DNA of 64,000 bases from Lachnospiraceae bacterium. Lineage in GTDB: Bacteria; Bacillota; Clostridia; Lachnospirales; Lachnospiraceae. The stretch spans positions 128,865 to 192,864 of the forward strand of contig SVDZ01000002.1 of NCBI GenBank assembly GCA_015057625.1, in the 5' to 3' direction. The notes beneath the pieces were generated by a model. The model was not told the origin of the DNA, did not search any database, and was given only the letters and a program-made list of their open reading frames with translations. Position 1 is the stretch's first letter, and every line of letters starts with the position of its first letter. Of the stretch, positions 63,538-64,000 are shown in pieces. The position numbers and the translations under genes were made by a program.

Positions 63538-64000
63538 ATGGCAAAGTATTGTGAAATGGAAAAAGAAACACTTAAGGAAATGCTTGTAGAATTGAAAGCA
63601 GAATATGCAAAGATTAAGGATGCAGGATTAAACCTTGATATGTCAAGAGGAAAACCGGGTCCTGATCAGCTTGCAATTTCAGCAGATATTATGGATGCAT
63701 TGACTTCAAAGGATGAGCTTAAATCAGAAACAGGTCTTGATTGCAGAAACTACGGTGAACTCTGTGGAATTTTGGAAGCAAGAAAACTCATGGGAGAAGT
63801 TATGGGTGTTCCGGCTGAAAATGTTATTGTATACGGTAACTCAAGTTTAAATATTATGTATGATACAATTTCACGTTCATACTCACACGGTGTTATGGGA
63901 AGCACTCCTTGGTGCAAACTTGACAAAGTTAAATTCCTTTGTCCTGTACCTGGATATGACAGACATTTTAAAATTACAGAGTTCTTTGGTATTGAGATGA
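63538..64000 (+). CDS. Aminotransferase class I, aspartate aminotransferase-like (3' end outside window)
   Basis: The first 154 codons of a PLP aminotransferase are in the window; the gene runs off the right end. AGGAGG lies seven bases before the ATG at 63538. The stretch LNLDMSRGKPGPDQLAIS and the following RNYGELCGILEARKLMGEVM with GNSSLNIMYDTI are typical of the Asp_aminotransf (PF12897) group, distinct from classical AspC. The PLP lysine is not reached. The substrate is probably aspartate or a related acid, but the group is not well characterised. Confidence 0.85.
   Translation, partial: MAKYCEMEKETLKEMLVELKAEYAKIKDAGLNLDMSRGKPGPDQLAISADIMDALTSKDELKSETGLDCRNYGELCGILEARKLMGEVMGVPAENVIVYGNSSLNIMYDTISRSYSHGVMGSTPWCKLDKVKFLCPVPGYDRHFKITEFFGIEM

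Overview
The window is AT-rich DNA from an anaerobic Firmicute, most likely a member of the Lachnospiraceae. The main reasons are the SCIFF peptide and its radical SAM maturase next to a TIGR04086 membrane protein and a fused secDF, hemZ after relA and an MBL hydrolase, a PF12897-type aminotransferase, many Shine-Dalgarno-led TTG/GTG starts, and secreted proteins ending in the lysine-rich Ig-like domain common in that family. I cannot assign a genus from the sequence alone.

Layout. (1) 1-10767 is the right end of a prophage on the + strand: tail assembly chaperone (cut by the window edge), Gp15-like protein, tape measure, tail proteins, a BspA-like leucine-rich-repeat protein, holin and amidase. 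It ends at an orphan 3' end of a tRNA gene (10743-10767), which looks like the distal attachment site; the integrase and the intact tRNA should lie left of the window. (2) 11048-18290 holds tRNA-Leu(AAG), then dgt-dnaG-rpoD-trmK-nucleoside kinase as one tight run, then the RNase P RNA. (3) 18447-22808 is the SCIFF locus (TIGR04086 protein, scfA, scfB) followed by secDF. (4) 22907-33773 is a housekeeping run: recJ, apt, rel, MBL hydrolase, hemZ, hisS, a DUF1294 protein, glyA and two small unknowns. (5) 33903-43957 covers amino-acid and tRNA metabolism: aroC (minus), tgt-yajC, leuB-ilvD-ilvB, serC-serA. (6) 44144-50277 codes for envelope proteins: an AI-2E/PerM exporter with an Asn-rich tail, an MscS channel, and a 1260-residue secreted protein with about sixty cysteines in its N-terminal 260 residues. 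(7) 50377-59299 has argH (minus), a dihydrouridine synthase, a 0.9-kb non-coding island with a 274-bp palindrome and a seven-unit 65-bp hairpin array, rqcH (minus) and a large secreted subtilisin-like protease. (8) 59585-64000 is yicC-gmk-rpoZ, rimO, pgsA and the start of an aminotransferase.

The core genes link nucleotide supply and replication (dgt, dnaG, gmk, apt), transcription (rpoD, rpoZ), tRNA and translation quality control (trmK, tgt, dus, hisS, rimO, rqcH), the stringent response (rel), protein export (secDF, yajC) and serine/glycine/branched-chain amino-acid synthesis (serC, serA, glyA, leuB, ilvD, ilvB). The most unusual items are the cysteine-array secreted protein, the two repeat structures at 53092-53838, the strong hairpin between scfA and scfB, and an rpoD that departs from the usual primary-sigma sequence at several normally fixed places. 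No defence system, CRISPR array or complete insertion sequence was found.
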